Shown here piece by piece: positions 1-7,091 of a stretch of 10,891 bases of DNA. The notes beneath the pieces were generated by a model that did no database searches, was not told the origin of the DNA, and saw only the letters and a program-made list of their open reading frames with translations. This DNA is from Cytophagia bacterium. Its GTDB lineage: Bacteria; Bacteroidota; Bacteroidia; Cytophagales; Cyclobacteriaceae. A program made the position numbers and the translations under genes. Within the stretch, counting starts at the first letter, position 1, and each line of letters opens with the position of its first letter. The stretch covers positions 1-10,891 of the forward strand of contig JABXIP010000129.1 of the NCBI GenBank assembly GCA_013373005.1, in the 5' to 3' direction.

Positions 1-1
1 A

Positions 2-3000
2 GATAGAGATTGGAGGGAAGCCAGTGCTATTGATACAGACTCCGATGGTATTGCAGACCTTGATGATATCGATGACGATAATGATGGTATTCTCGATGTT
101 GATGAAAGCTGTATTGATGTTTCGGTAGGGGCGGGAACTGCCACTGGGGTCACCGAAATTTCAGCTGATGTGGCGAACCCTGCCAATGTTATAGATGGCA
201 ACTTGGGAACCAGGGCAGACTTTAATAATGAAGGGGCCACATTACAGGTTGAGTTGAGAAATGGTAGTGCAGTTGCGGCCGGAACAGATATTACAATCAA
301 TGGGGAGCGTAGAAATAATACTACCCAGATGGTTGTGTCAGAATCCACTGATGGCGTAACATTTGGCAATGCAGTTACCTATTCTTTCGGGGCTCGCAGG
401 TCTATTGAAGACATTAATCACACCTTGGCTACTAATGCAACCCATATCAGGATTGAAGCCATCAATTATGATGATGATATAAGAATTTATGAAGTTGACT
501 ATCCAGCATTCCTTCTACCGTGTACCGGAACAGATAGCGATAATGATGGTATACCAAATCACTTAGATCTGGATTCAGACAACGATGGTATTTTCGATAT
601 AGTTGAAGCCGGAGGAGTTGATACCGACAATGATGGCCGTGTTGATAATTATACCGAATCAGGTTCAAATGGTTGGGCCGATACTTTTGATAATATCGAG
701 GGTGCAGGAACTCCATTAACGGATCCTGATAACGATACCGATGATTTCCAAAATAGAATTGATATTGATAGTGATGGTGACGGCATCAATGACTTGATAG
801 AGTCTCAGGTTTCCACCGGAACGCCTGTTGTTCCAGTAGGTTCCGATTTAGATGAGGATGGTATAGATGATGCCTTCGATGTAAATTGTATTCCTTGTGG
901 AGGTGTTACCGGAGTGCCAACCGACCCGGTTGATACCGATGCAGATTCTACTCCTGATTACCTCGATGTTGACTCCGACAATGATGGCTTGAATGATATA
1001 ATTGAAGCCTGGGATACTGACGGTGATTACTTGCCAGATACAACCCCTAATGGAAACGATGATGATGACGATGGTCTTGACGATAATTTCGATGATGTTG
1101 TAGGACCAAATTCAACCACGAATGTTTATAACAGCCAGGATGCAGGTGATTTTCCTGATGTAACTACCATAGACAAAACCCCCGAAAGGGACTGGAGGGA
1201 AACCAATGAAGAGCTCTGTGAACCAGGTGGAGTAGATGGTAATATTCTCTTTTGGGTGAAGGCAGATAATGGAGGTACATCATGGAGAGATATATCGAAC
1301 AATTTTGAGAATGTTTCGGCATTCGGAAACGTAAATAATGGTTCATTAATCAATTACAATCCTACCAATTATTTCGATGGAACCGTTTACTACAATACTA
1401 CTTTAAGCATCAATGCCAATACTTATTCTGATCTGGCAGTAATTGCGGTTTATGAGCCTGCAGTCAATAATGCCGGTTCGGTTTGGGGTGAAGAAAATGG
1501 AGGGTTCGACAGATATATTCTCGATGCGAGTGGAGCAACTGAAAATAATGCCGTAAGTAATGGTACTTCGAACACCAGTAATGTGAGCGGGTTGTATTCA
1601 ACAGCTTCAACCATTATGTCTACTGTTATTTTTGACGAAGATGAAGGTAGTGGATCCAGTGTCTATGTCAATGGCGACCAGGTGCTCACCTTCACTGCTG
1701 ACCATGGCGGAGAAACTTCTAACACTTTGCAAATAGGAGCTAAAGGAAATGGCACTCAACGCTTTAAAGGATTGATTTCCGAGATTATTGTCTACAATCA
1801 GCTGCTGACTTCTGACACAGATTTGCAGCAAATACATAGCTACCTGGCTCTGAAATATGGAATTACATTGTCTAATAGTGTCAATGGTGATTATATCGCT
1901 TCAGATGCTTCAACTCTTTTCTGGGATGCTTCAGACAATATTGGCTTCCAGAATAATGTGGCCGGTATAGCTAGAGATGACAACACTTGCTTCAATCAGG
2001 TGCAGTCAAAAAGCTCTAACCCAGATGCAATTGTTTCAATTGGTTTGGATGACGATAATAATGGTTTGGAAGCAAGTAATAGCTTAAATACCAGCACCTT
2101 TGACGGAGACCTATCTGCCGCGGTATGGGGACATGATGGTGCTGACCTTTACGACCATGATGAAAACATTGACTTTGATATACTACAAGTAAAAAGTAGG
2201 TTGAACAGAGAGTGGCGAATAAGAGAAACAGGTACAGTGGGTACCGTTACAGTTAGTTTTGATGTTAGTAATCTTTTGGGGCCATCAGGCGTTGGAACCA
2301 ATGACGAAGCCCAGATAGTAATGTTAGTCGATGCAGATGGCGATTTCTCATCAGGTGCTCAGATGGTTACCCAGTCTTTTGTAGTGGCAGATGACGGTTT
2401 CGTGAACTTCCAGATAGACTTTGCAGATGGCACTTACTTTACTTTGGCATCGGGCGAGCAGTATGCCTTGCCAATTACGCTGCTTTCCTTCGAAGCACTT
2501 CCCAAAGATGACTACATTCAGCTCAAATGGTCTACCACTACAGAAGAAGACAACAGCTATTTTAGGCTGGAAAAATTGGTTAATGACATGGATTTTGAGC
2601 CAATTGGCTATGTTGATGGTGCAGGTAACAGCACTCAACTGAATGAATATAGTTTCGTGGATGCTGAGCCTTCTTTGGGTTACAATTATTACCGCCTGGT
2701 AGATGTAGATTTCGGAGGGAATGAAAATACCTCAGAGGTCATAATGGTCAACTTTGAAAGCAAGGAGCTTGTTCCTAAGCCTTATCCAAACCCTGTTAGA
2801 GTAGGAGAATCCTTCTCCCTGGATGTTCCTCAAAACACGTCAATCGAGAACATTCAGCTAGTGAGTATGAATGGTCAGAGTTTGCGATTTGAAAAGGTAG
2901 AAGAATGGAATAAACTGATCATATCTTCATCTGAATTGAGGCAAGGAGTATACCTCTTTAGCTTCACTATTAATGGCCAGCGCTATCAATCTAAGTTGAT

Positions 3001-3013
3001 GGTGGTCAACTAA
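2..3013 (+). CDS. Large T9SS-secreted adhesin-like protein with calcium-binding repeats (5' end outside window)
   Basis: The reading frame is open from base 2, so the first in-window start-like codon (GTG at 170) is internal; about 1003 residues and the TAA stop are visible. In order: Asp-rich DxDxDG repeats of thrombospondin type 3 style (about 35-106); a discoidin-like beta region (about 110-510); a second long Asp-rich block (about 527-1112); a concanavalin/LamG-like region from about 1235 with the HSYLALKYGITL motif at 1835, as in Bacteroidota DUF8202-type proteins; an FnIII-like domain with LPITLLSFEA and NYYRLVDVDFGG (about 2466-2765); and a C-terminal type A T9SS sorting domain starting at PYPNPV (2780) and running to the end. 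The family pattern says it is exported through Sec, then by the T9SS, and attached to or released from the cell surface. Ligand and function are unknown; adhesin is inference. No terminator is evident after the stop. Confidence 0.9.
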   Translation, partial: DRDWREASAIDTDSDGIADLDDIDDDNDGILDVDESCIDVSVGAGTATGVTEISADVANPANVIDGNLGTRADFNNEGATLQVELRNGSAVAAGTDITINGERRNNTTQMVVSESTDGVTFGNAVTYSFGARRSIEDINHTLATNATHIRIEAINYDDDIRIYEVDYPAFLLPCTGTDSDNDGIPNHLDLDSDNDGIFDIVEAGGVDTDNDGRVDNYTESGSNGWADTFDNIEGAGTPLTDPDNDTDDFQNRIDIDSDGDGINDLIESQVSTGTPVVPVGSDLDEDGIDDAFDVNCIPCGGVTGVPTDPVDTDADSTPDYLDVDSDNDGLNDIIEAWDTDGDYLPDTTPNGNDDDDDGLDDNFDDVVGPNSTTNVYNSQDAGDFPDVTTIDKTPERDWRETNEELCEPGGVDGNILFWVKADNGGTSWRDISNNFENVSAFGNVNNGSLINYNPTNYFDGTVYYNTTLSINANTYSDLAVIAVYEPAVNNAGSVWGEENGGFDRYILDASGATENNAVSNGTSNTSNVSGLYSTASTIMSTVIFDEDEGSGSSVYVNGDQVLTFTADHGGETSNTLQIGAKGNGTQRFKGLISEIIVYNQLLTSDTDLQQIHSYLALKYGITLSNSVNGDYIASDASTLFWDASDNIGFQNNVAGIARDDNTCFNQVQSKSSNPDAIVSIGLDDDNNGLEASNSLNTSTFDGDLSAAVWGHDGADLYDHDENIDFDILQVKSRLNREWRIRETGTVGTVTVSFDVSNLLGPSGVGTNDEAQIVMLVDADGDFSSGAQMVTQSFVVADDGFVNFQIDFADGTYFTLASGEQYALPITLLSFEALPKDDYIQLKWSTTTEEDNSYFRLEKLVNDMDFEPIGYVDGAGNSTQLNEYSFVDAEPSLGYNYYRLVDVDFGGNENTSEVIMVNFESKELVPKPYPNPVRVGESFSLDVPQNTSIENIQLVSMNGQSLRFEKVEEWNKLIISSSELRQGVYLFSFTINGQRYQSKLMVVN
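527..1112 (+). repeat. Asp-rich calcium-binding repeat block (TSP type 3-like) within the secreted protein
   Basis: The translated block contains many copies of the acidic pattern D-x-D-x-D-G-x-x-D, for example DSDNDGIPNHLDLDSDNDGIFD near its start and DDDDDGLDDNFDD near its end. Such loops normally bind calcium and stiffen extracellular stalks. An equivalent short block lies at 35-106. The repeats are degenerate at DNA level (mixed GAT/GAC and spacing), so this is a protein repeat rather than an unstable DNA microsatellite. Confidence 0.7.
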
Positions 3014-3065
3014 TTTTATCACCAGAAGTTGCTTCTAACCCGATGATTATGATTCTTGCAATCAC

Positions 3066-3947
3066 ATGAAGGAAAAGATAGCACGAAAGGATTTCAAAGC
3101 AATTATAGATCACCCAGGCTCAGGCTCAATCCTCGGTATTAAAGACGATAAGGTTCTGTTGGTCAGTATTCAAAGAGAAGCTATACCCTTTGAGACTTTT
3201 GAAATTCCGGGAGGTGTTTGCGAGCCCCATGAGACCCATGAACAGGCAGCGAGGCGAGAATTTTTAGAAGAAACAGGCCATGAGCTTGGTTATACTTTTC
3301 ACCTGCGAACCATCAGACCTTCCGTTGGCTATTCCAATGAAATGATCTCTGTTTTTTATGCCAAAGTAAGTGAGAAAGTATCGGATGGAGAGCTTCCAGC
3401 AGAATGGTTTACAAAGGATGAGGTAAGTGCACTCATAGAGGGAGGTAAAGTGCTCGATTCGCAAAGCCTGGCCGCACTTGGTTTTTGGTTAACCACTGAG
3501 TTGAGTTTTGAACTTCCTTCGGTTATGTTCATTTGCACGGGTAATTATTACCGAAGCAGATACTGTGAAATTTATTTCAATCATTTAACTAAGGGTAAAG
3601 CTGCTTCGGCTGACTCTAAAGGACTTTTGGCCTTTAGGAAAATCAATGAAGGAATGATTTCTCCTCATACTCTGAAGTACTTGAATGAGATTGATTTGAC
3701 TACAGGTAAGTTGAAATTTCCTGAGCAGATGGAAGCCGGGCATTTTCAATCTGGAGTAAGAATTATTGCCATGGATGAAGTGGAGCATCGACCCATGATA
3801 CAGAGAGATTTTCCTGAATTTGAAGACAAGATTGAGTACTGGAAAGTACACGATATAGACTTTACAGATGCTTCAGAAGCCATGCCGGCTTTAAAGATGA
3901 AAGTGGAGGAGTTGGTGAGAGAATTAGGCCTTACTGAGCCTGAATAA
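3066..3947 (+). CDS. Nudix hydrolase fused to a low-molecular-weight protein-tyrosine-phosphatase-like domain
   Basis: A 293-residue cytoplasmic protein without signal peptide. The N-terminal half (about 1-145) is a Nudix domain with a near-complete box: G50, E56, R64, E65, E68, E69, G71. It should use a divalent metal to hydrolyse a nucleoside diphosphate linked to another group, substrate unknown. The C-terminal half (about 150-293) starts VMFICTGNYYRSRY, giving the phosphatase P-loop CX5RS with C157, R163 and S164. The usual DP general-acid motif is not obvious; D263 or D265 in WKVHDIDF are candidates. Start ATG at 3066 follows a 52-base gap after the secreted-protein gene; no Shine-Dalgarno is visible. 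The 3' end overlaps the convergent FKBP gene by 17 bases. Both domain assignments are strong; the biological role of the pair is unknown. Confidence 0.87.
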   Translation: MKEKIARKDFKAIIDHPGSGSILGIKDDKVLLVSIQREAIPFETFEIPGGVCEPHETHEQAARREFLEETGHELGYTFHLRTIRPSVGYSNEMISVFYAKVSEKVSDGELPAEWFTKDEVSALIEGGKVLDSQSLAALGFWLTTELSFELPSVMFICTGNYYRSRYCEIYFNHLTKGKAASADSKGLLAFRKINEGMISPHTLKYLNEIDLTTGKLKFPEQMEAGHFQSGVRIIAMDEVEHRPMIQRDFPEFEDKIEYWKVHDIDFTDASEAMPALKMKVEELVRELGLTEPE

Positions 3948-4575
3948 CCAATACGTGAAAGTAGATGTTGGAGTAGGGCGGAATCCCAGGAGCACCCTCT
4001 TTTCCATAGGCTAATTCATATGGAATTTTGATGTATCCGTTGTCTCCGGGCTCAAAATAGCTAAGCCCAATAATGAATCCGTCAATCAGTAAGCCTCCAT
4101 TCATATCTACCGGAATGGCTACTTTTTTTCTGAACGTGTCATCAATTTCCTGCCCATTTTCCAGATAAGTAGAGTAGTGCACCACCAACCTTTGATAGTT
4201 GGTTTTCTTCTGAAGAAGGGTTTCTCCTTTTAACTTATAGAAGCCAATTCCCTCTTCATTCAACCAAGGCATTTTCTGAAATTCCTGCTCTCTCCATTGC
4301 TCCAGAAATTCCTCCGGCTTTTCATCTCTTATCAGCTCACCCTGTTCATTCCATTCTTTCAGCCTCACAACAGCACCGAGGTCATTATACTTTTCCTCCT
4401 TTTGCTTTTCACCATTTTCGAACCAGTAGGTATGAGTGCCAATTTTAAGTTCATCCTTCATTCGGCCCTGGTATTTCTTCTGCCCATTGGGGTATTTCTC
4501 AACAATTTTTTGAGCGATAGCCGGCTGATAGCTAAGAATTAAGATGAAAATGAGAATTCCGCCTATTTTGTGCAT
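3931..4575 (-). CDS. Exported FKBP-type peptidyl-prolyl cis-trans isomerase with N-terminal YwqK/MORN-like repeats
   Basis: A 214-residue protein. Residues 1-21 form a signal peptide with a hydrophobic core (GGILIFILIL) and a likely AIA|QK cleavage site, so it acts in the periplasm or outside. Residues 25-80 hold repeats such as YPNGQKKYQG and WFENGEKQKE, the toxin-antitoxin YwqK/MORN-like type. Residues about 115-212 match FKBP: VVHYSTYLENGQEID, LIDGFIIGL, EPGDNGYIKIP, ELAYG, IPPYSNIYFHV. It probably catalyses proline isomerisation during folding of exported proteins; the target is unknown. The ATG at 4575 is preferred over an in-frame TTG at 4581, because that TTG lies inside a TAGATTTG -7 box (4586-4579), leaving at most a few bases of leader. 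It converges on and overlaps the Nudix-phosphatase gene and is divergent from the B12 operon. Confidence 0.85.
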   Translation of the reverse strand: MHKIGGILIFILILSYQPAIAQKIVEKYPNGQKKYQGRMKDELKIGTHTYWFENGEKQKEEKYNDLGAVVRLKEWNEQGELIRDEKPEEFLEQWREQEFQKMPWLNEEGIGFYKLKGETLLQKKTNYQRLVVHYSTYLENGQEIDDTFRKKVAIPVDMNGGLLIDGFIIGLSYFEPGDNGYIKIPYELAYGKEGAPGIPPYSNIYFHVLVIQAQ

Positions 4576-4578
4576 TTC

Positions 4579-4586
4579 CAAATCTA
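4579..4586 (-). promoter_or_regulatory. Candidate Bacteroidota -7 box for the FKBP gene
   Basis: Read on the minus strand the bases are TAGATTTG, an exact match to the TAnnTTTG -7 element of Bacteroidota sigma factor promoters. It ends three bases before the ATG at 4575, so transcription would begin at or very near the start codon. No convincing -33 TTTG is seen about 20 bases upstream, which lowers confidence. Confidence 0.45.
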
Positions 4587-4599
4587 AAATTTATTTCTC

Positions 4600-4607
4600 T
4601 ACCTTTG
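4600..4607 (+). promoter_or_regulatory. Candidate Bacteroidota -7 box for the B12 operon
   Basis: TACCTTTG matches TAnnTTTG exactly and lies about 23-30 bases before the cobalamin aptamer. A start site near 4612 would give a 5' leader of about 214 bases before btuF. The -33 region (around 4575-4583, TTTCCAAAT) has only a weak match to TTTG. Position directly upstream of the riboswitch is the main support. Confidence 0.5.
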
Positions 4608-4629
4608 CACTACCGCAAGGGTTTCATGC

Positions 4630-4790
4630 CATATGTTGGTTTGAATTAAAAGGGAATCAGGTGTAAGTCCTGAACAGTCCCAGCTGCTGTAATCCCATTG
4701 AAAGTTTTGTTGAAAATGCCACTGTCCCAATGTATCGGGATGGGAAGGCCAACGAAACAGGGAAAGTCAGAAGACCTGCCATTGCAATTG
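4630..4790 (+). promoter_or_regulatory. Cobalamin (B12) riboswitch aptamer
   Basis: The conserved blocks of the cobalamin riboswitch are all present in order: AAAAGGGAA at 4648-4656, a TCAGG/CCTGA stem (4657-4661 with 4669-4673), CAGTCCCAGCTGCTGTAA at 4675-4692, a variable arm, GGGAAGGCCAACGAAAC at 4742-4758, and the B12 box AGTCAGAAGACCTGCC at 4765-4780. A closing TGGT/GCCA pairing is possible between 4637-4640 and 4778-4781. The outer edges are approximate. It would bind adenosyl- or other cobalamins in the nascent leader and lower expression of the downstream transport genes when B12 is sufficient. I see no hairpin followed by a T-run between aptamer and btuF, so translational control is more likely. 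Confidence 0.95.
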
Positions 4791-4801
4791 TTCACTAAAT
4801 C

Positions 4802-4818
4802 GCTTTCTGAGGAAAAGC
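4802..4818 (+). promoter_or_regulatory. Possible ribosome-site hairpin downstream of the riboswitch
   Basis: GCTTTC and GAAAAGC can pair around a TGAG loop with one bulged A. The purine tract GAGGA (4809-4813), 12 bases before the btuF ATG, would be partly enclosed. It is the only Shine-Dalgarno-like tract seen before a gene in this window. It could be the expression-platform hairpin of a translational cobalamin riboswitch, but the stem is short and A-T rich, so this is a tentative call. Confidence 0.35.
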
Positions 4819-4825
4819 CAATAGT

Positions 4826-6019
4826 ATGAAAAGACTGAAAAAAAATCTGCACCAAAGGTCGTTTTGTATCCTTTCGTGTCTTCTACTGGCAGCTATCTTT
4901 TGGAGTTGCTCATCTAAAAACTCATCCGAGGAAACTTCTTCCTTTGATCCAAATCACAGCTATTTTCCAGATCAGGTTTCTGTTGATCATGCCATTGGCT
5001 TTGACGTAACCTATCATAAAAACTGGAAGGAGCTGCAGCTATTCCGTCATTACAATGATTTCGTAGATACGGTTCGTTACGCTCTGGTTCAGAGAGGAAC
5101 TCCAAAACCAGAAGGGTTTGAAGAAACCAGAACTATTCAGGTGCCCGTGCAGCAGGTGGGCTCGCTTTCTACTACACACTTGGGCATGTTCGAAATGCTC
5201 GATGCGCTCGACCAATTGAAGGGAGTTGAAACGGCAACTTATGTTTCTAGCGAGAAGGTTCGAGCCCTGGTAGACCAACAAAGAATACTTGAGCTTGCTC
5301 CTACCGGAATGCTCAATACTGAGGTGGTTTTGGCTTCTGGAATTGAAGTTCTGCTGGGAGTTGGTTACCCCAATTCTCAAAACACTAGTTATCAGGAGTT
5401 AGAAAATGCTGGTGTTCCGGTTTTGCTCAATGCCGATTGGCAGGAAGTAGATTTATTGGGGCGGGCCGAATGGGTGAAAATGGTGGCTGTGCTGCTGAAC
5501 AAAGAGAAGCAAGTGAATGAGGCCTTCTCTAAAATTGAAAAGGAATACAACGAGGTGCTTCAACTGGTCAATGAAAAAGTTGAGCAGGGACCTATTACAA
5601 TCACCGGTATGGTTCAGGGTGATGCCTGGTACGTTTCAGGCGGGAAGAGCTTTGGTTATCAGGTTTTAAAAACGGCTAAAGTGAATTATCCCTGGAGTGC
5701 TGATAATTCAACCGGGAGCTTGAAGCTCGATTTCGAAACAGTTTATGAGTTTGGGCTGAAGGCCGACTACTGGATGGTTCCGGGCAGTGCCAAAACACTT
5801 GACGATATTATTCAAAGAGATAGTAGATTCAGAGACTTCAAGTCTTATCAAGATCAGCAGATCTACAACATTTACGGGCGCTATACCGAGGGCGGAGGCA
5901 ACGACTATTATGAATCGGGCATTGTCAATCCGCATGTTATACTCAAGGATGTAGTCAGCATTTTTCATCCTGAGTTATTGCCAAATCACGAACTGGTTTA
6001 TTACGCCAGATTGAAGTAA
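4826..6019 (+). CDS. btuF: B12 ABC transporter substrate-binding lipoprotein (BtuF-like)
   Basis: A 397-residue class III periplasmic binding protein (Peripla_BP_2 type). The N-terminus has a basic start (MKRLKKN), a hydrophobic core and a lipobox-like FWSC with lipidated C28, followed by a Ser/Glu-rich linker. The two lobes span about 55-385 and are joined by a long helix around 215-250 (EWVKMVAVLLNKEKQVNEAF). Other family-like features are HLGMFEMLDAL (118-128), EVLLGVGYPN (174-183) and a C-terminal NPHVILKDVVSIFHPELLP. It should capture cobalamin or a related corrinoid in the periplasm and hand it to BtuCD. Position immediately behind a cobalamin riboswitch and ahead of permease, ATPase and receptor genes makes B12 more likely than heme or siderophore. 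ATG at 4826 is preceded by GAGGA at 12 bases. btuC starts 17 bases after the stop. Confidence 0.9.
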   Translation: MKRLKKNLHQRSFCILSCLLLAAIFWSCSSKNSSEETSSFDPNHSYFPDQVSVDHAIGFDVTYHKNWKELQLFRHYNDFVDTVRYALVQRGTPKPEGFEETRTIQVPVQQVGSLSTTHLGMFEMLDALDQLKGVETATYVSSEKVRALVDQQRILELAPTGMLNTEVVLASGIEVLLGVGYPNSQNTSYQELENAGVPVLLNADWQEVDLLGRAEWVKMVAVLLNKEKQVNEAFSKIEKEYNEVLQLVNEKVEQGPITITGMVQGDAWYVSGGKSFGYQVLKTAKVNYPWSADNSTGSLKLDFETVYEFGLKADYWMVPGSAKTLDDIIQRDSRFRDFKSYQDQQIYNIYGRYTEGGGNDYYESGIVNPHVILKDVVSIFHPELLPNHELVYYARLK

Positions 6020-6036
6020 TCCTCAAACTTTTTTCA

Positions 6037-7089
6037 GTGAAAATTCCATCTACAGCTCTTAGTGTACGAGCCTTTGCATTACTCATATTGATAGTGCTGG
6101 GTTTATTCCTGCTCAATCTGGGTTTAGGTTCAGTCACCATTCCTATCGATGAAGTGGCCAAAATTCTATTGGGTAAGGATGTAGAGAATGTAGCCTGGCA
6201 GAATATTATTCTCAAAATTAGATTGCCAAGAACCGTGACTGCGGTTTTGGTTGGGGCAGCACTATCTGTAGGTGGTTTACAAATGCAAACACTTTTCAGA
6301 AATCCGTTAGCCGGGCCATCTGTTTTGGGTATAACAGCTGGTGCAAGTTTGGGAGTTGCCACCATTATGCTTGCCGCAGGAAGTGCCACAACAGCATTCG
6401 CTATTCGCTCGGTAGGTATTGGCGGAAGTTGGCTTATTGTGCTGGCTTCCTCTGTTGGTGCTTTTCTGGTACTTCTCATTATTCTGGCCATCTCATATCG
6501 TATTAGAGACAATGTCGTGATGCTCATTGTAGGAATTATGGTGGCGAATATCACCATTGCCATTGTAAGCATCTGGCAGTATTTCTCAGATCCGGAACAG
6601 ATTCAGGAATATATTCTGTGGACATTCGGTAGCCTGGGTGGAGTGACTAATTATCAATTGGGAGTTCTGGGTTCAATAGTTGGTGTGGGAATTCTGGCTA
6701 CTTTCTTCCTTTCCAAAACCTTGAATGCCCTTTTATTGGGAGAAGATTATGCCCAAAGTATGGGGCTGAATATTCGCAGGTCTAGAATCCTAATCATTTT
6801 CGTAACCAGTGTTCTGGCCGGAGCAATCACCGGTTTTTGTGGGCCAATAGGGTTTGTGGGAATAGCCGTTCCACACCTGACAAGAAGTTTCCTGAATACA
6901 TCAGATCATAGATTGCTTATTCCAAGCTGCGTTTTGGTAGGGGCTATTTTGATGCTCTTTTGCGATATCATTTCTCAGGTTCCCGGCAGTACAACTGTGC
7001 TACCTGTCAATGCCATAACGGCCATGATTGGTTCGCCCATTGTTATCTGGATTATTGTAAAGCGTAGACACCTGAAATCTAGTTTTTAA
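6037..7089 (+). CDS. btuC: B12 ABC transporter permease, FecCD/BtuC family
   Basis: A 350-residue inner-membrane permease of normal family length, expected to have about ten membrane helices; the first is about 10-30. Diagnostic FecCD motifs are RLPR (62-65), NPLAGPSVLG (89-98), GEDYAQSMGLNI (235-246, facing the ATPase), GPIGFVGIAVPHLTR (269-283) and a C-terminal LPVNAITAMIGSPI. As a dimer it forms the translocation channel for corrinoid delivered by BtuF. The start is GTG at 6037: no other usable start codon lies between the btuF stop and the first helix, and the next Met falls deep in the conserved region. The stop is two bases before btuD, so the genes are very probably cotranscribed. Confidence 0.93.
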   Translation: MKIPSTALSVRAFALLILIVLGLFLLNLGLGSVTIPIDEVAKILLGKDVENVAWQNIILKIRLPRTVTAVLVGAALSVGGLQMQTLFRNPLAGPSVLGITAGASLGVATIMLAAGSATTAFAIRSVGIGGSWLIVLASSVGAFLVLLIILAISYRIRDNVVMLIVGIMVANITIAIVSIWQYFSDPEQIQEYILWTFGSLGGVTNYQLGVLGSIVGVGILATFFLSKTLNALLLGEDYAQSMGLNIRRSRILIIFVTSVLAGAITGFCGPIGFVGIAVPHLTRSFLNTSDHRLLIPSCVLVGAILMLFCDIISQVPGSTTVLPVNAITAMIGSPIVIWIIVKRRHLKSSF

Positions 7090-7091
7090 CC

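Noticed and set aside
1056..1100. GAT/GAC-rich tract considered as a phase-variable microsatellite
   Set aside because: The units are not a perfect repeat and encode calcium-binding Asp loops; any slippage in units of three would leave the frame intact.
3024..3036. AGAAG-TTG-CTTCT inverted repeat just after the secreted-protein gene, considered as a terminator
   Set aside because: The stem is only five base pairs with mixed A-T content and no T-run follows on either strand, so it is not reported as a terminator.
3043..3069. Eight-codon frame MIMILAIT ending in TGA that overlaps the start of the Nudix gene, considered as a leader peptide
   Set aside because: It is too short, has no ribosome site or regulatory codon pattern, and could easily arise by chance.
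4297..4542. Plus-strand open frame with hydrophobic residues opposite the FKBP gene
   Set aside because: It lies antisense to a gene with clear signal peptide, repeats and FKBP motifs; its hydrophobicity is what reverse-complemented Glu/Lys-rich codons give.
5955..6572. A 205-codon minus-strand frame opposite btuC
   Set aside because: The plus strand encodes an unmistakable FecCD permease; the antisense frame has no recognisable domain and is a shadow.
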